The position numbers and the translations under genes are program-made. The notes below the pieces were generated by a model, which was not told the DNA's origin, searched no databases, and saw nothing but the letters and a program-made list of their open reading frames with translations. This document shows positions 34,711 through 42,799 of a stretch of DNA of 61,573 nt, one piece after another (the stretch's first letter is position 1; every line of letters starts with the position of its first letter). This DNA is from Microvirga sp. KLBC 81 (lineage in GTDB: Bacteria; Pseudomonadota; Alphaproteobacteria; Rhizobiales; Beijerinckiaceae). The DNA lies in the NCBI RefSeq assembly GCF_003075415.1, contig NZ_QDAH01000035.1, forward strand, positions 1 to 61,573, read 5' to 3'.

Positions 34711-35252
34711 CCCGCTTCGGCTATGTCATGGTGACGTCCTTCTCAGTGATGGGCATTGCCATCGCCTCGTTCATCCCGACCCCGCTGCACCTCGTCTGGA
34801 ACGCCTCGGCCAGCGTGCCGATCGGCCTCTACGACCTCGCCCCGCCGCACCACCTGGAAGTTGGCGATCTCGTCGCTGTCATGCCGGACAAACCGCTGGC
34901 CGACTTCGTGGTGGAGCGCGGCTATATCGGTCGCGACGTGCCGCTGATCAAGCACGTCATGGGTCTTCCCGGGCAACAGGTCTGCCGCACCGGCACCGCT
35001 GTCACCGTCGATGCCGTGCTGCTCGGCGACGCGCTCGCTCGCGACCGGCGCGGACGCGAACTTCCCGTTTGGCAGGGCTGCCGGCGCATCGCGGACGGTC
35101 AGGTTTTCCTCATGAACCCCGACGTCCCCGACAGCTTGGATAGCCGCTACTTCGGCCCGATCCCGGCGCGCACCGTCATCGGTCGGGCCACGCCGATCTA
35201 CACCGACGAGGGCGGCGACGGCCACTTCGTCTGGCATGCCGCGACACGCTGA
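34707..35252 (+). CDS. traF: TraF-type S26 signal peptidase
   Basis: TraF is the membrane peptidase that processes and cyclises the TrbC pilin. The 181-residue protein has one N-terminal membrane helix, the catalytic Ser in SASVPIGLYDLAPPHHLEVG and Lys in VPLIKHVMGLPGQQVC, then the S26 box LMNPDVPDSLDSRYFGPIPA. Start ATG at 34707 overlaps DUF2840. The pilin gene trbC lies at 42174, so both parts of the pilus maturation step are present. Confidence 0.85.
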   Translation: MTRFGYVMVTSFSVMGIAIASFIPTPLHLVWNASASVPIGLYDLAPPHHLEVGDLVAVMPDKPLADFVVERGYIGRDVPLIKHVMGLPGQQVCRTGTAVTVDAVLLGDALARDRRGRELPVWQGCRRIADGQVFLMNPDVPDSLDSRYFGPIPARTVIGRATPIYTDEGGDGHFVWHAATR

Positions 35253-35297
35253 ACGCTTGCCAAATTCCCGACCCGCAGCAAACCCAAGGAGGTTTCC

Positions 35298-35633
35298 ATG
35301 CCGCAGATTGGTACGTTCGCGCCCAAGACGACAGGATTCGTCGGACGCATCCACACACTCACCCTCGACCGCGAAATCGCACTCGTTCCGGCTGACCCAT
35401 CCGATGCCGAAAACGCGCCGGACTACCGGGTCCACCACGGCAATGGCGAAGGCCCGGAAATTGGTGCCGGCTGGAAGCGGACTGGTGAGCGCGCTGGCGA
35501 ATTCATTGCGCTGGTCATCGATGATCCAGCACTGCCGCGGCCGATCCGCGCCAATCTGTTTCGTGACGATGAAGCCGGCGCGTCATGGTCTCTGCACTGG
35601 ACCCGCCCGCAAATGCGCAACGGGCAGGACTAA
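35298..35633 (+). CDS. DUF736-family protein (copy 2)
   Basis: The 111-residue protein (MPQIGTFAPKTTGFVGRIHT; LPRPIRANLFRDDEAGASWS) is a second DUF736 protein, clearly divergent from the one at 29670. An AAGGAGG site precedes the ATG. It begins 45 bases after traF and ends 4 bases before the transglycosylase gene. Confidence 0.8.
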   Translation: MPQIGTFAPKTTGFVGRIHTLTLDREIALVPADPSDAENAPDYRVHHGNGEGPEIGAGWKRTGERAGEFIALVIDDPALPRPIRANLFRDDEAGASWSLHWTRPQMRNGQD

Positions 35634-35637
35634 CGCC

Positions 35638-36354
35638 ATGCCGCGTACTGTCCTCCGTCTCCTTTCCGGCCTGTCCTTGGCCTGCGTGCTGTCGTGTTCG
35701 ACCTTTGCGGAATCGTCGACCATCGCCAAACCCTCGCCGCGCGATCCCTACGGCGGGCACATCGCCGAAGCGGCGCAGCGCTTCGAGCTTCCCACAGCCT
35801 GGATTCGCGCTGTCCTCAAGGCCGAAAGCAACGGCGATCCACGCGCCATCTCGCCCAAAGGCGCGATGGGCCTCATGCAGATCATGCCCGAGACCTGGGC
35901 AGAGCTCCGCGTGCGCCACCGGCTCAACAGCGATCCCTATGACCCGCACGACAACATCATTGCGGGCGCGGCGTACATCCGCATGCTGCTCGACCGCTAT
36001 GGATCACCCGGCTGGATCGCGGCCTACAACGCCGGTCCAGGCCGCTACGAGGCGTCGCTGAAGGGCCGCCCGCTTCCGGCTGAGACCCGCGCCTATGTTA
36101 CCGCCGTTGCATCTGTCATCGAGGGCAGTGACACCGCCAGCCGTGTCGTGATTGTCGCCGCCGATCCGCTGGCATGGACCCGCGCGCCGCTCTTCGTCAT
36201 GCAACGGAAAAGCGATTCGGCTGCCGATCCTGTGCAGGCCGAGCGCTCGGCGAGCGATGCTCCGGCTGCGACCGCCATACGCGATGTTTCCGCCATCGTG
36301 CCGCAGTCGGGCGGCCTCTTCGTCGCCTCCGCCACAGCAGGGACCTTGCGATGA
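35638..36354 (+). CDS. Conjugation lytic transglycosylase (SLT domain)
   Basis: The 238-residue protein has a signal peptide (LRLLSGLSLACVLSCSTFAE) with a Cys that could mark a lipoprotein, and an SLT domain (WIRAVLKAESNGDPRAISPK with the catalytic Glu; GAMGLMQIMPETWAELRV; PGWIAAYNAGPGRYEASLKG). It opens the peptidoglycan for the Trb secretion channel, as VirB1 does. It sits between traF and the relaxase gene. Confidence 0.87.
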   Translation: MPRTVLRLLSGLSLACVLSCSTFAESSTIAKPSPRDPYGGHIAEAAQRFELPTAWIRAVLKAESNGDPRAISPKGAMGLMQIMPETWAELRVRHRLNSDPYDPHDNIIAGAAYIRMLLDRYGSPGWIAAYNAGPGRYEASLKGRPLPAETRAYVTAVASVIEGSDTASRVVIVAADPLAWTRAPLFVMQRKSDSAADPVQAERSASDAPAATAIRDVSAIVPQSGGLFVASATAGTLR

Positions 36355-36597
36355 GCGTCCTGGTTCCCGATCGCACGATGGCAGGCTCTGGCGCGCCATG
36401 GAGTGCGGGAGGGTGGAGCACCGGCAACACGACCGGACGATGGCAGGATAAAAGAGCGCACATTGTGCTTCGGTTGGGCGGTTGTTTTTGCTGGATTTTC
36501 CCGCGCATTCCGCACCTTGTCGCACGTTCGCGCAATGTGCGACGAACCCTCAAACCGTTGAATCTTCGTGGTCTTCCACACATTGCAGAGCCGCGCC
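36355..36597. promoter_or_regulatory. Intergenic region before relaxase with inverted repeat, candidate oriT
   Basis: The 243 bases between the transglycosylase and the relaxase contain GTCGCAC (36519-36525) and its inverse GTGCGAC (36537-36543) separated by 11 bases, and a related GCGCACATTGTGC nearby (36455-36467). This is the position of oriT in RlxS-type elements. The exact nick site cannot be assigned. Confidence 0.5.
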
Positions 36598-38337
36598 ATG
36601 TCCGATGAGCGCGAGTTTCGCATCCGGCCGGGCCGCATCCGATCAACCCGTGCGCAAGCTGCGCGGCCCTTCATCGCACAAGCGCTTGCCGCCGCGAAGA
36701 AAGCCGGCGGTGGTGTGTCCCGCTCCGGACGCATCGTCTCCGGCAATCGCTCCCGCTTCGGCCGCGGCCAGCGCGCCAGCATCCAGGCCAATCGGCTCAT
36801 TACTTCCCGTTCACGCGGCGCCGTCATCAAGGCACGCGTCGTACGGCATTCCGCGCGCGCCGCGCCGCTTGGCACCCATCTCAACTACCTGCGCCGCGAT
36901 GGTGTGACCCGGGATGGGGAGAAGGCCCGCCTCTTTGGGCCCGGTACAGAGGACGCGGACGGCCGCACCTTCGCCGAGCGCTGCGAGGACGATCGGCATC
37001 ACTTCCGGTTCATCATCTCGCCCGATGACGCGCCCGAGATGTCCGACCTCAAGTCCTTCACGCGCGATCTCGTCAGCCAGATGGAGAATGATCTCGGCAC
37101 CAGGCTCGACTGGGTGGCCATCGATCACTGGAACACCGAGCACCCGCATGTCCATCTGATCGTGCGCGGCGTCCGCGACGACGGCCAGGACCTCGTCATC
37201 TCGCGCGACTACATCAAGGAGGGCATGCGCGATCGGGCGCGCGATCTCATCACTCAGGAGCTGGGGCCGCGCACCGACCTCGACATTCGCCGCACGCTCT
37301 TGCGCCAGATCGAGGTCGAACGCTGGACGCAGCTCGACCGGCAACTGCTCCGCGATGCGCGCAACACCGGCGTCATCGACCTTGCGCCGCATGCTGATCG
37401 TCAGCCGGATGAGTTTCATGTCCAGAAGATCGGTCGCCTTCGCAAGCTGGAGACCCTTGGCCTTGCCGAACAGATCGGTCCTGGCCAATGGATGATCAAC
37501 GACAAGGCCGAGGCGACGCTCCGGGAGCTCGGCGAGCGCGGTGACATCATCAAGCGCATGCATCGCGCTCTGACCGAACACGGTATTGAGCGCGGCTCGG
37601 CAAATTATGTGCTCGCCGCCGAAAGCCTCTACACGCCCATCACCGGCCGCCTTGTGGCTCGCGGACTCGATGACGAGCTGAAAGGCACGGCTTATGCCGT
37701 GGTCGATGGCATTGATGGTCGAACACACCACATCAAGCTCGCCGATCTCGATGCCGCCGGAGACAGTCCGCCCGGCTCGATCGTCGAGCTGCGGACGTTC
37801 GATGACGCGCGAGGCCAACATCGCGTTGCGCTCGCCGTCCGCTCCGATCTCGACATCCACGCGCAGGTCACGGCATCGGGCGGGACCTGGCTCGACCGAC
37901 AGGCCATGGCACGCGAGCCGGCAGCCTTGTCTGAGGGCGGCTTTGGCGCTGAGGTGCGTCAGGCGATGGAACAACGGGCCGACCATCTGGTCGTGGAAGG
38001 TCTTGCACAGCGGCAGGGCCGGCGCGTCGTCTTCACCCGCAGGCTGATCGAGACGCTTCGTCGCCGGGAACTCGATGCGCTCGGCGACAGGCTCGCCGCC
38101 GAGACCGGAACGCCGTTCAAGCGCGCCAATGGCGGCGAGTCTGTCGCCGGCACCTACCGGCAGCGTTTCACGCTCGCCTCCGGCCGCTTCGCCATGATCG
38201 ATGATGGCCTTGGCTTCCAGCTCGTCCCCTGGTCGCCTTCCCTCGACAAGCAACTCGGCCGCCACGTCTCGGGCGTCGCCCGCGGCGACGGCGGGATCGA
38301 CTGGAGCTTCGGTCGCAAGCGCGGACTCGGACTCTGA
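36598..38337 (+). CDS. rlxS: RlxS/VirD2-like relaxase (DUF3363 family)
   Basis: The relaxase nicks at oriT and stays bound to the transferred strand. The 579-residue protein has a basic N-terminus, the Tyr segment THLNYLRRDGVTRDG, HHFRFIISPDDAPEM and the metal histidines HWNTEHPHVHLIVRG, followed by the DUF3363 region (MHRALTEHGIERGSANYVLA; VVDGIDGRTHHIKLADLDAA). ATG at 36598 is chosen over an in-frame ATG 30 bases upstream because of the GCAGAG site. It is followed after 25 bases by traG. This is a second, conjugative relaxase distinct from the MobQ one at 10100. Confidence 0.88.
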   Translation: MSDEREFRIRPGRIRSTRAQAARPFIAQALAAAKKAGGGVSRSGRIVSGNRSRFGRGQRASIQANRLITSRSRGAVIKARVVRHSARAAPLGTHLNYLRRDGVTRDGEKARLFGPGTEDADGRTFAERCEDDRHHFRFIISPDDAPEMSDLKSFTRDLVSQMENDLGTRLDWVAIDHWNTEHPHVHLIVRGVRDDGQDLVISRDYIKEGMRDRARDLITQELGPRTDLDIRRTLLRQIEVERWTQLDRQLLRDARNTGVIDLAPHADRQPDEFHVQKIGRLRKLETLGLAEQIGPGQWMINDKAEATLRELGERGDIIKRMHRALTEHGIERGSANYVLAAESLYTPITGRLVARGLDDELKGTAYAVVDGIDGRTHHIKLADLDAAGDSPPGSIVELRTFDDARGQHRVALAVRSDLDIHAQVTASGGTWLDRQAMAREPAALSEGGFGAEVRQAMEQRADHLVVEGLAQRQGRRVVFTRRLIETLRRRELDALGDRLAAETGTPFKRANGGESVAGTYRQRFTLASGRFAMIDDGLGFQLVPWSPSLDKQLGRHVSGVARGDGGIDWSFGRKRGLGL

Positions 38338-38362
38338 CCATCAAGAAGAAGAAAGGATTGTC

Positions 38363-40348
38363 ATGTCGGCCACGAAGATCCTCTGGGGTCAGATCCTCAC
38401 CGTTTTCCTGGTTATTCTCATGACGACATGGGCGGCGACCCAATATGTGGCCTGGAGCCTCGGGTTTCAGGCGCAACTTGGAAAGCCATGGTTCGAACTG
38501 GCCGGCTGGCCGGTCTACTACCCGCCGGCGATCTTCTGGTGGTGGTACTTTTATGACGCCTATGCGCCGGAGGTCTTCGCCAAGGGCGGGATCATCGCCG
38601 CATCCGGCGGCTTCATCGCCATTGCAGTCGCCATCGGAATGTCTGTGTGGCGCGCGCGGGAAGCACAGAACGTCGCCACTTACGGCTCCGCCCGCTGGGC
38701 AGAGACAGCCGAAGTCAGGAACGCCGGCCTGCTTGGTCCCGATGGTGTTGTGCTCGGTCGCTATGAGCGCGACTACCTGCGCCATGATGGACCCGAGCAT
38801 GTGTTGTGCTTCGCGCCGACGCGATCGGGCAAGGGCGTCGGCCTTGTGGTGCCATCGCTGCTGACCTGGCCGGCCTCGGCGATCGTTCACGACATCAAAG
38901 GGGAGAATTGGCATCTCACCGCAGGCTTTCGCGCCCGGCACGGTCGCGTGCTGCTCTTCGATCCAACAAATCCCAAATCGTCGGCCTATAATCCGCTGCT
39001 GGAGGTCCGCCGCGGGGAATGGGAGGTCCGCGATGTCCAGAACATCGCCGACATCCTCGTGGACCCCGAAGGCTCGCTGGATAAGCGGAACCACTGGGAG
39101 AAGACCAGCCACGCCCTGCTCGTCGGCGCGATCCTTCATGTCCTCTATGCGGAGTCGGATAAGACCCTCGCCGGCGTCGCCGCCTTCCTCTCGGATCCGA
39201 AACGGCCCATTGAGTCGACGCTCGCTGCGATGATGAAGACAGCGCACCTCGGCGAAGCCGGACCGCACCCGGTCATCGCGAGCGCGGCGCGCGAGCTGCT
39301 GAACAAGTCGGACAATGAGCGCAGCGGTGTGCTCAGCACCGCCATGTCGTTCCTCGGCCTGTACCGCGACCCGGTCGTTGCCGAGGTGACACGGCGCTGC
39401 GACTGGCGGATCACCGATATCGTCGGTGGCGAGCGGCCGACAACGCTCTACCTCGTCGTGCCGCCATCCGACATCAACCGCACCAAACCGCTGATCCGCC
39501 TGATCCTCAACCAGGTCGGCCGCCGCCTGACGGAGGACCTTCAGATGAAGGTCCGGCGGCATCGGCTGTTGCTCATGCTCGACGAATTTCCCGCGTTGGG
39601 TCGGCTCGACTTCTTCGAGAGCGCCTTGGCGTTTATGGCCGGCTACGGGCTGAAGAGCTTCCTGATCGCGCAATCGCTGAACCAGATCGAGAAGGCCTAC
39701 GGCCCGAACAACTCGATCCTGGACAACTGCCATGTCCGCGTCAGCTTTGCCACCAACGACGAGCGCACGGCAAAGCGCGTGTCTGACGCGCTCGGCACCG
39801 CAACCGAGATGAAGGCCATGAAGAACTACGCCGGGCACCGGCTGTCACCCTGGCTCGGCCATCTGATGGTCTCGCGGTCGGAGACGGCTCGCCCCTTGCT
39901 GACGCCCGGCGAGGTGATGCAACTCCCGCCGACCGACGAGATCGTCATGGTCGCGGGCACGCCGCCGATCCGGGCGAAGAAAGCGCGCTATTACGACGAT
40001 GCCCGCTTCAAGGAACGCATCCTGCCCCCGCCGGCGCTGACGCAGCCCGAGGCCGCGCGCCCGGATGATTGGAGTACCTTGCCGATACCGGCCCGACCGC
40101 AAGCCGTGCAAGCCGAGTTGGAGAGGGCCGGCCAGGATGAAGATCCGACCGAGTCCGAGCGCCGTCACCAGCCTGAACTCAGCCGCGTGAAGCCCATCGA
40201 AAAGAAGGCGCCGATCGAGAACGAGTTCGAGATCGATCCGGCGGACGATACGGACCAGGAGGCCACCCGTAACAGACGTCTCACGCGCCTCATGCAGGGC
40301 GTTGCGCGCCAAGTCTCGCTCGATTCCAATGACGGCATGGAGCTGTAA
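38363..40348 (+). CDS. traG: TraG/VirD4-type coupling protein
   Basis: The 661-residue ATPase links the relaxosome to the secretion channel. It has N-terminal membrane helices (LTVFLVILMTTWAATQYVAW; GGFIAIAVAIGMSVW), Walker A FAPTRSGKGVGLVVPSLLTW, Walker B LLLMLDEFPALGRLDFFESA, and the sensor region FLIAQSLNQIEKAYG. The C-terminal ~70 residues are charged and probably bind relaxase. Length fits TraG. AGGATTG precedes the ATG. Confidence 0.92.
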   Translation: MSATKILWGQILTVFLVILMTTWAATQYVAWSLGFQAQLGKPWFELAGWPVYYPPAIFWWWYFYDAYAPEVFAKGGIIAASGGFIAIAVAIGMSVWRAREAQNVATYGSARWAETAEVRNAGLLGPDGVVLGRYERDYLRHDGPEHVLCFAPTRSGKGVGLVVPSLLTWPASAIVHDIKGENWHLTAGFRARHGRVLLFDPTNPKSSAYNPLLEVRRGEWEVRDVQNIADILVDPEGSLDKRNHWEKTSHALLVGAILHVLYAESDKTLAGVAAFLSDPKRPIESTLAAMMKTAHLGEAGPHPVIASAARELLNKSDNERSGVLSTAMSFLGLYRDPVVAEVTRRCDWRITDIVGGERPTTLYLVVPPSDINRTKPLIRLILNQVGRRLTEDLQMKVRRHRLLLMLDEFPALGRLDFFESALAFMAGYGLKSFLIAQSLNQIEKAYGPNNSILDNCHVRVSFATNDERTAKRVSDALGTATEMKAMKNYAGHRLSPWLGHLMVSRSETARPLLTPGEVMQLPPTDEIVMVAGTPPIRAKKARYYDDARFKERILPPPALTQPEAARPDDWSTLPIPARPQAVQAELERAGQDEDPTESERRHQPELSRVKPIEKKAPIENEFEIDPADDTDQEATRNRRLTRLMQGVARQVSLDSNDGMEL

Positions 40349-40352
40349 GCGC

Positions 40353-40859
40353 ATGGCAGGCCGCAAGAAGAAGACGCAGATCTCCGTCTATCTCGACCCT
40401 GACGTCATGGCGATGCTCGCGGACTATGCCGCACGCCGGGAGCAGTCGCTCTCCCTGATCGCCGAGGCAGCCATCGCGTCATTTCTGTCGCCGGATGACG
40501 CCGAACGGCGCGAGGCCGTGATCGCCAAGCGGCTCGACCAGCTCGACCGACGAATGACGCGGCTGGAGCGCGATGTCGGCATCTCGGTGGAAACCTTGGC
40601 TGTATTCATCCGCTTCTGGCTCGCCACCACGCCGGCGCTGCCTGAACCCGCGGCCCAGGCCGCACGCGCCAAGGCCAGAGAGCGCTATGAGGCATTCGTC
40701 ACTGCCCTCGGTCGAAGGTTAGCCAAGGGGCCGAAGCTGAGACAGGAGGTTTCAGAGGATATCGCCTCTGAGCACGGTGCAGGCTCGATGGAGACCTCCA
40801 GTGGTCGCTCCCGACCCGGAGACGCCGTCCGCGACAACTGCGACGAACGGCTCGACTGA
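40353..40859 (+). CDS. CopG/ribbon-helix-helix protein (TraD-like position)
   Basis: The 168-residue protein begins with a ribbon-helix-helix motif (KTQISVYLDPDVMAMLADYA; RREQSLSLIAEAAIASFLSP), then a coiled-coil (LDQLDRRMTRLERDVGISVE) and a basic tail. It starts 4 bases after traG. In related operons such a gene always separates traG from trbB and may regulate the transfer genes or belong to the relaxosome. Confidence 0.75.
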   Translation: MAGRKKKTQISVYLDPDVMAMLADYAARREQSLSLIAEAAIASFLSPDDAERREAVIAKRLDQLDRRMTRLERDVGISVETLAVFIRFWLATTPALPEPAAQAARAKARERYEAFVTALGRRLAKGPKLRQEVSEDIASEHGAGSMETSSGRSRPGDAVRDNCDERLD

Positions 40860-41145
40860 TCTCAGAGCCCAATCTGGTAGCGACAACGTCGGGGCTTTGG
40901 CAAACCGTCTGCGACGCTTCGATCAGTGGTCGGTTGCGTTCTCGCTTTCAAACATGGCCTGCGGCTTTGTCATCGTCGCCTGCGTGTTCCTCTGGGCAAA
41001 AAGGAAGGAGGAGACGCGATAATCCCTACACTGCTAGCTGCACTCCTTTCCGTCGGAGCACCGCCGTTTTCCTGTATTTGCACGCCACGCTCCTGCGACG
41101 CCCGAATCTTGTTGAATCGGCCTGATTTCGGGATCTCTTAATGAT
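40860..41145. other. Gap before the trb operon
   Basis: About 290 bases. A frame at 40777-41022 encodes a possible membrane segment (FSLSNMACGFVIVACVFLWA) but overlaps the CopG gene in another phase, so I do not call it. The rest should hold the trb promoter. Confidence 0.4.
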
Positions 41146-41188
41146 CCCCAATCGGGGACCGTCTGTCGTGTCCCCGTGACGATTGGGG
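41146..41188. promoter_or_regulatory. Nested inverted repeat in front of trbB
   Basis: CCCCAATCGGGGAC (41146-41159) pairs with GTCCCCG (41170-41176) and ATTGGGG (41182-41188), leaving a TGACG bulge. The stem ends 5 bases before the trbB ATG at 41194. It may be an operator for the trb genes or an RNA structure controlling translation of trbB. Confidence 0.55.
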
Positions 41189-41193
41189 ACGAA

Positions 41194-42177
41194 ATGACCA
41201 CACAGCACCAGAAACCGGAGGCGATCCTGCGCGGCGCGCGCATGCTGCGCACTGCGCTTGGGTCGGCCATCGCCCGGTTTCTGGAAGATCCGGCCGTCGT
41301 CGAAGTCATGCTCAATCCAGACGGACGGCTCTGGGTCGACCGTCTGTCGGAGGGCCTGGCCGACACGGGAGAAAGGCTGTCCGCCGCCGACGGCGAGCGC
41401 ATCGTGCGCCTGGTCGCCCATCATGTCGGCGCCGAGGTGCATCCGCGCAGCCCGCGCGTCTCGGCCGAGCTGCCTGAGACGGGAGAGCGGTTCGAGGGAC
41501 TTCTGCCGCCAGTCGTCGCAGCTCCAGCCTTTGCTATCCGTAAGCCCGCCGCCGCGGTTTTCAGCCTCGATGATTATGTGGCGGCCGGGATCATGTCGAC
41601 TGACCAGGCCGCGATCCTCCGCGCGGCCGTCGCGGCACGCGCCAACATCCTCGTCGCTGGCGGCACCTCGACCGGCAAGACCACGCTGACCAATGCGCTG
41701 CTGGCTGAAGTCGCCAAGGGCGAGGAGCGCGTCGTCATCATCGAGGACACGCGCGAGCTTCAGTGTGCTGCGCCGAACCTCGTCGCCATGAGGACCAAGG
41801 ATGGCGTGGCGACGCTCTCAGATCTGGTCCGATCCTCGCTGCGCCTGCGGCCTGATCGCATCCCCATCGGCGAGGTGCGCGGTTCCGAAGCTCTCGACCT
41901 GCTCAAGGCATGGGGCACCGGTCATCCCGGCGGCATCGGCACCATCCATGCCGGTTCCGGCATCGGCGCGCTGCGCCGCCTCGAGCAGCTCATCCAGGAA
42001 GCCGCCGTCACTGTCCCGCGCGCACTGATCGCCGAGACGATCGATCTCGTTGCGGTTCTCTCCGGTCGCGGTTCTTCGCGCCGCTTGGCCGAACTCGCCC
42101 GCGTCGAGGGGCTCGACGCCCATGGCGACTACCGCGTCCTCCCCACCACCACCATCAACACAGGAGTCCCTTCATGA
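41194..42177 (+). CDS. trbB: TrbB, conjugation VirB11-type ATPase
   Basis: The 327-residue hexameric ATPase drives assembly of the mating channel. Motifs: [20 protein letters not shown], Walker [21 protein letters not shown], Asp box [13 protein letters not shown], and the His box [23 protein letters not shown] 41194 is preferred to an in-frame GTG 18 bases earlier because the latter is inside the inverted repeat. The stop overlaps trbC by 4 bases. First gene of the trbBCDEJKLFGI operon. Confidence 0.92.
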   Translation: MTTQHQKPEAILRGARMLRTALGSAIARFLEDPAVVEVMLNPDGRLWVDRLSEGLADTGERLSAADGERIVRLVAHHVGAEVHPRSPRVSAELPETGERFEGLLPPVVAAPAFAIRKPAAAVFSLDDYVAAGIMSTDQAAILRAAVAARANILVAGGTSTGKTTLTNALLAEVAKGEERVVIIEDTRELQCAAPNLVAMRTKDGVATLSDLVRSSLRLRPDRIPIGEVRGSEALDLLKAWGTGHPGGIGTIHAGSGIGALRRLEQLIQEAAVTVPRALIAETIDLVAVLSGRGSSRRLAELARVEGLDAHGDYRVLPTTTINTGVPS

Positions 42178-42506
42178 TCCGCACGGTCTCTCGCGGCTGC
42201 CGCACTCTAGCGACCGCCGCCCCTGCCCTGTCCATCAGCCTCATGCTGGCGCCGGCCGCTCACGCCTCCGGCTCGTCCATGCCCTGGGAGCAGCCGCTTC
42301 AACAGATCCTCCAGTCGATCGAAGGGCCGGTCGCCAAGATCATCGCGGTGATCATCATCATCATGACCGGCCTGACGCTGGCTTTCGGCGACACGTCGGG
42401 CGGCTTTCGCAGGCTCATCCAGGTCGTCTTCGGCCTCTCGATCGCCTTCGCGGCCAGCTCCTTCTTCCTGTCGTTCTTCTCGTTCGGCGGCGGGGCGCTC
42501 ATCTGA
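42174..42506 (+). CDS. trbC: TrbC, pilin precursor
   Basis: The 110-residue protein has a signal peptide (LSISLMLAPAAHASGSSMPW) and two hydrophobic segments (IIAVIIIIMTGLTLAFG; VVFGLSIAFAASSFFLSFFS), as in VirB2/TrbC pilins that TraF trims and cyclises. ATGA overlap with trbB; one-base overlap with trbD. Confidence 0.88.
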   Translation: MIRTVSRGCRTLATAAPALSISLMLAPAAHASGSSMPWEQPLQQILQSIEGPVAKIIAVIIIIMTGLTLAFGDTSGGFRRLIQVVFGLSIAFAASSFFLSFFSFGGGALI

Positions 42507-42787
42507 TGGTGAGCCTTCTCGAGCAACCGGCCGAGGTGCCGGGATACACCGCCCCCGTTCATAGGGCACTGACCGAGCACATCCTGCTCGGCGGCGCCCC
42601 GCGCTCCATCGCCATCATGAACGGAACGCTCGCCGGAGCCATCGGCCTCGGCCTGCGCCTCTGGCTGGTTGGCCTCGCGATCTGGACGCTCGGCCACTTC
42701 ATGGCCGTCTGGGCCGCGAAGCGCGATCCGCTCTTCGTCGAGGTCGGGCGGCGGCATCTGCGTATCCCCGGCCACCTGTCCGTTTGA
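42506..42787 (+). CDS. trbD: TrbD, VirB3-like inner-membrane protein
   Basis: The 93-residue protein (TAPVHRALTEHILLGGAPRS; MNGTLAGAIGLGLRLWLVGL) has two membrane helices and the VirB3 layout. It works with TrbE at the inner membrane. Its ATG overlaps the trbC stop. Confidence 0.88.
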   Translation: MVSLLEQPAEVPGYTAPVHRALTEHILLGGAPRSIAIMNGTLAGAIGLGLRLWLVGLAIWTLGHFMAVWAAKRDPLFVEVGRRHLRIPGHLSV

Positions 42788-42799
42788 GGAAACGCGCGG

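Noticed and set aside
36351..36608. A small frame overlapping the end of the transglycosylase gene and the relaxase start
   Set aside because: It covers the candidate oriT, has no family signature and uses an ATG that is only fortuitously overlapped.
36811..38265. Long antisense frames under the relaxase and coupling-protein genes (also 38168-39838, 26442-27242)
   Set aside because: GC-rich sequence with third-position bias produces long antisense frames; the sense frames carry clear domains.
40777..41022. Possible 81-residue membrane protein between the CopG-like gene and trbB
   Set aside because: It overlaps 83 bases of the CopG gene in another phase and the N-terminal half looks like noise; left as a note only.
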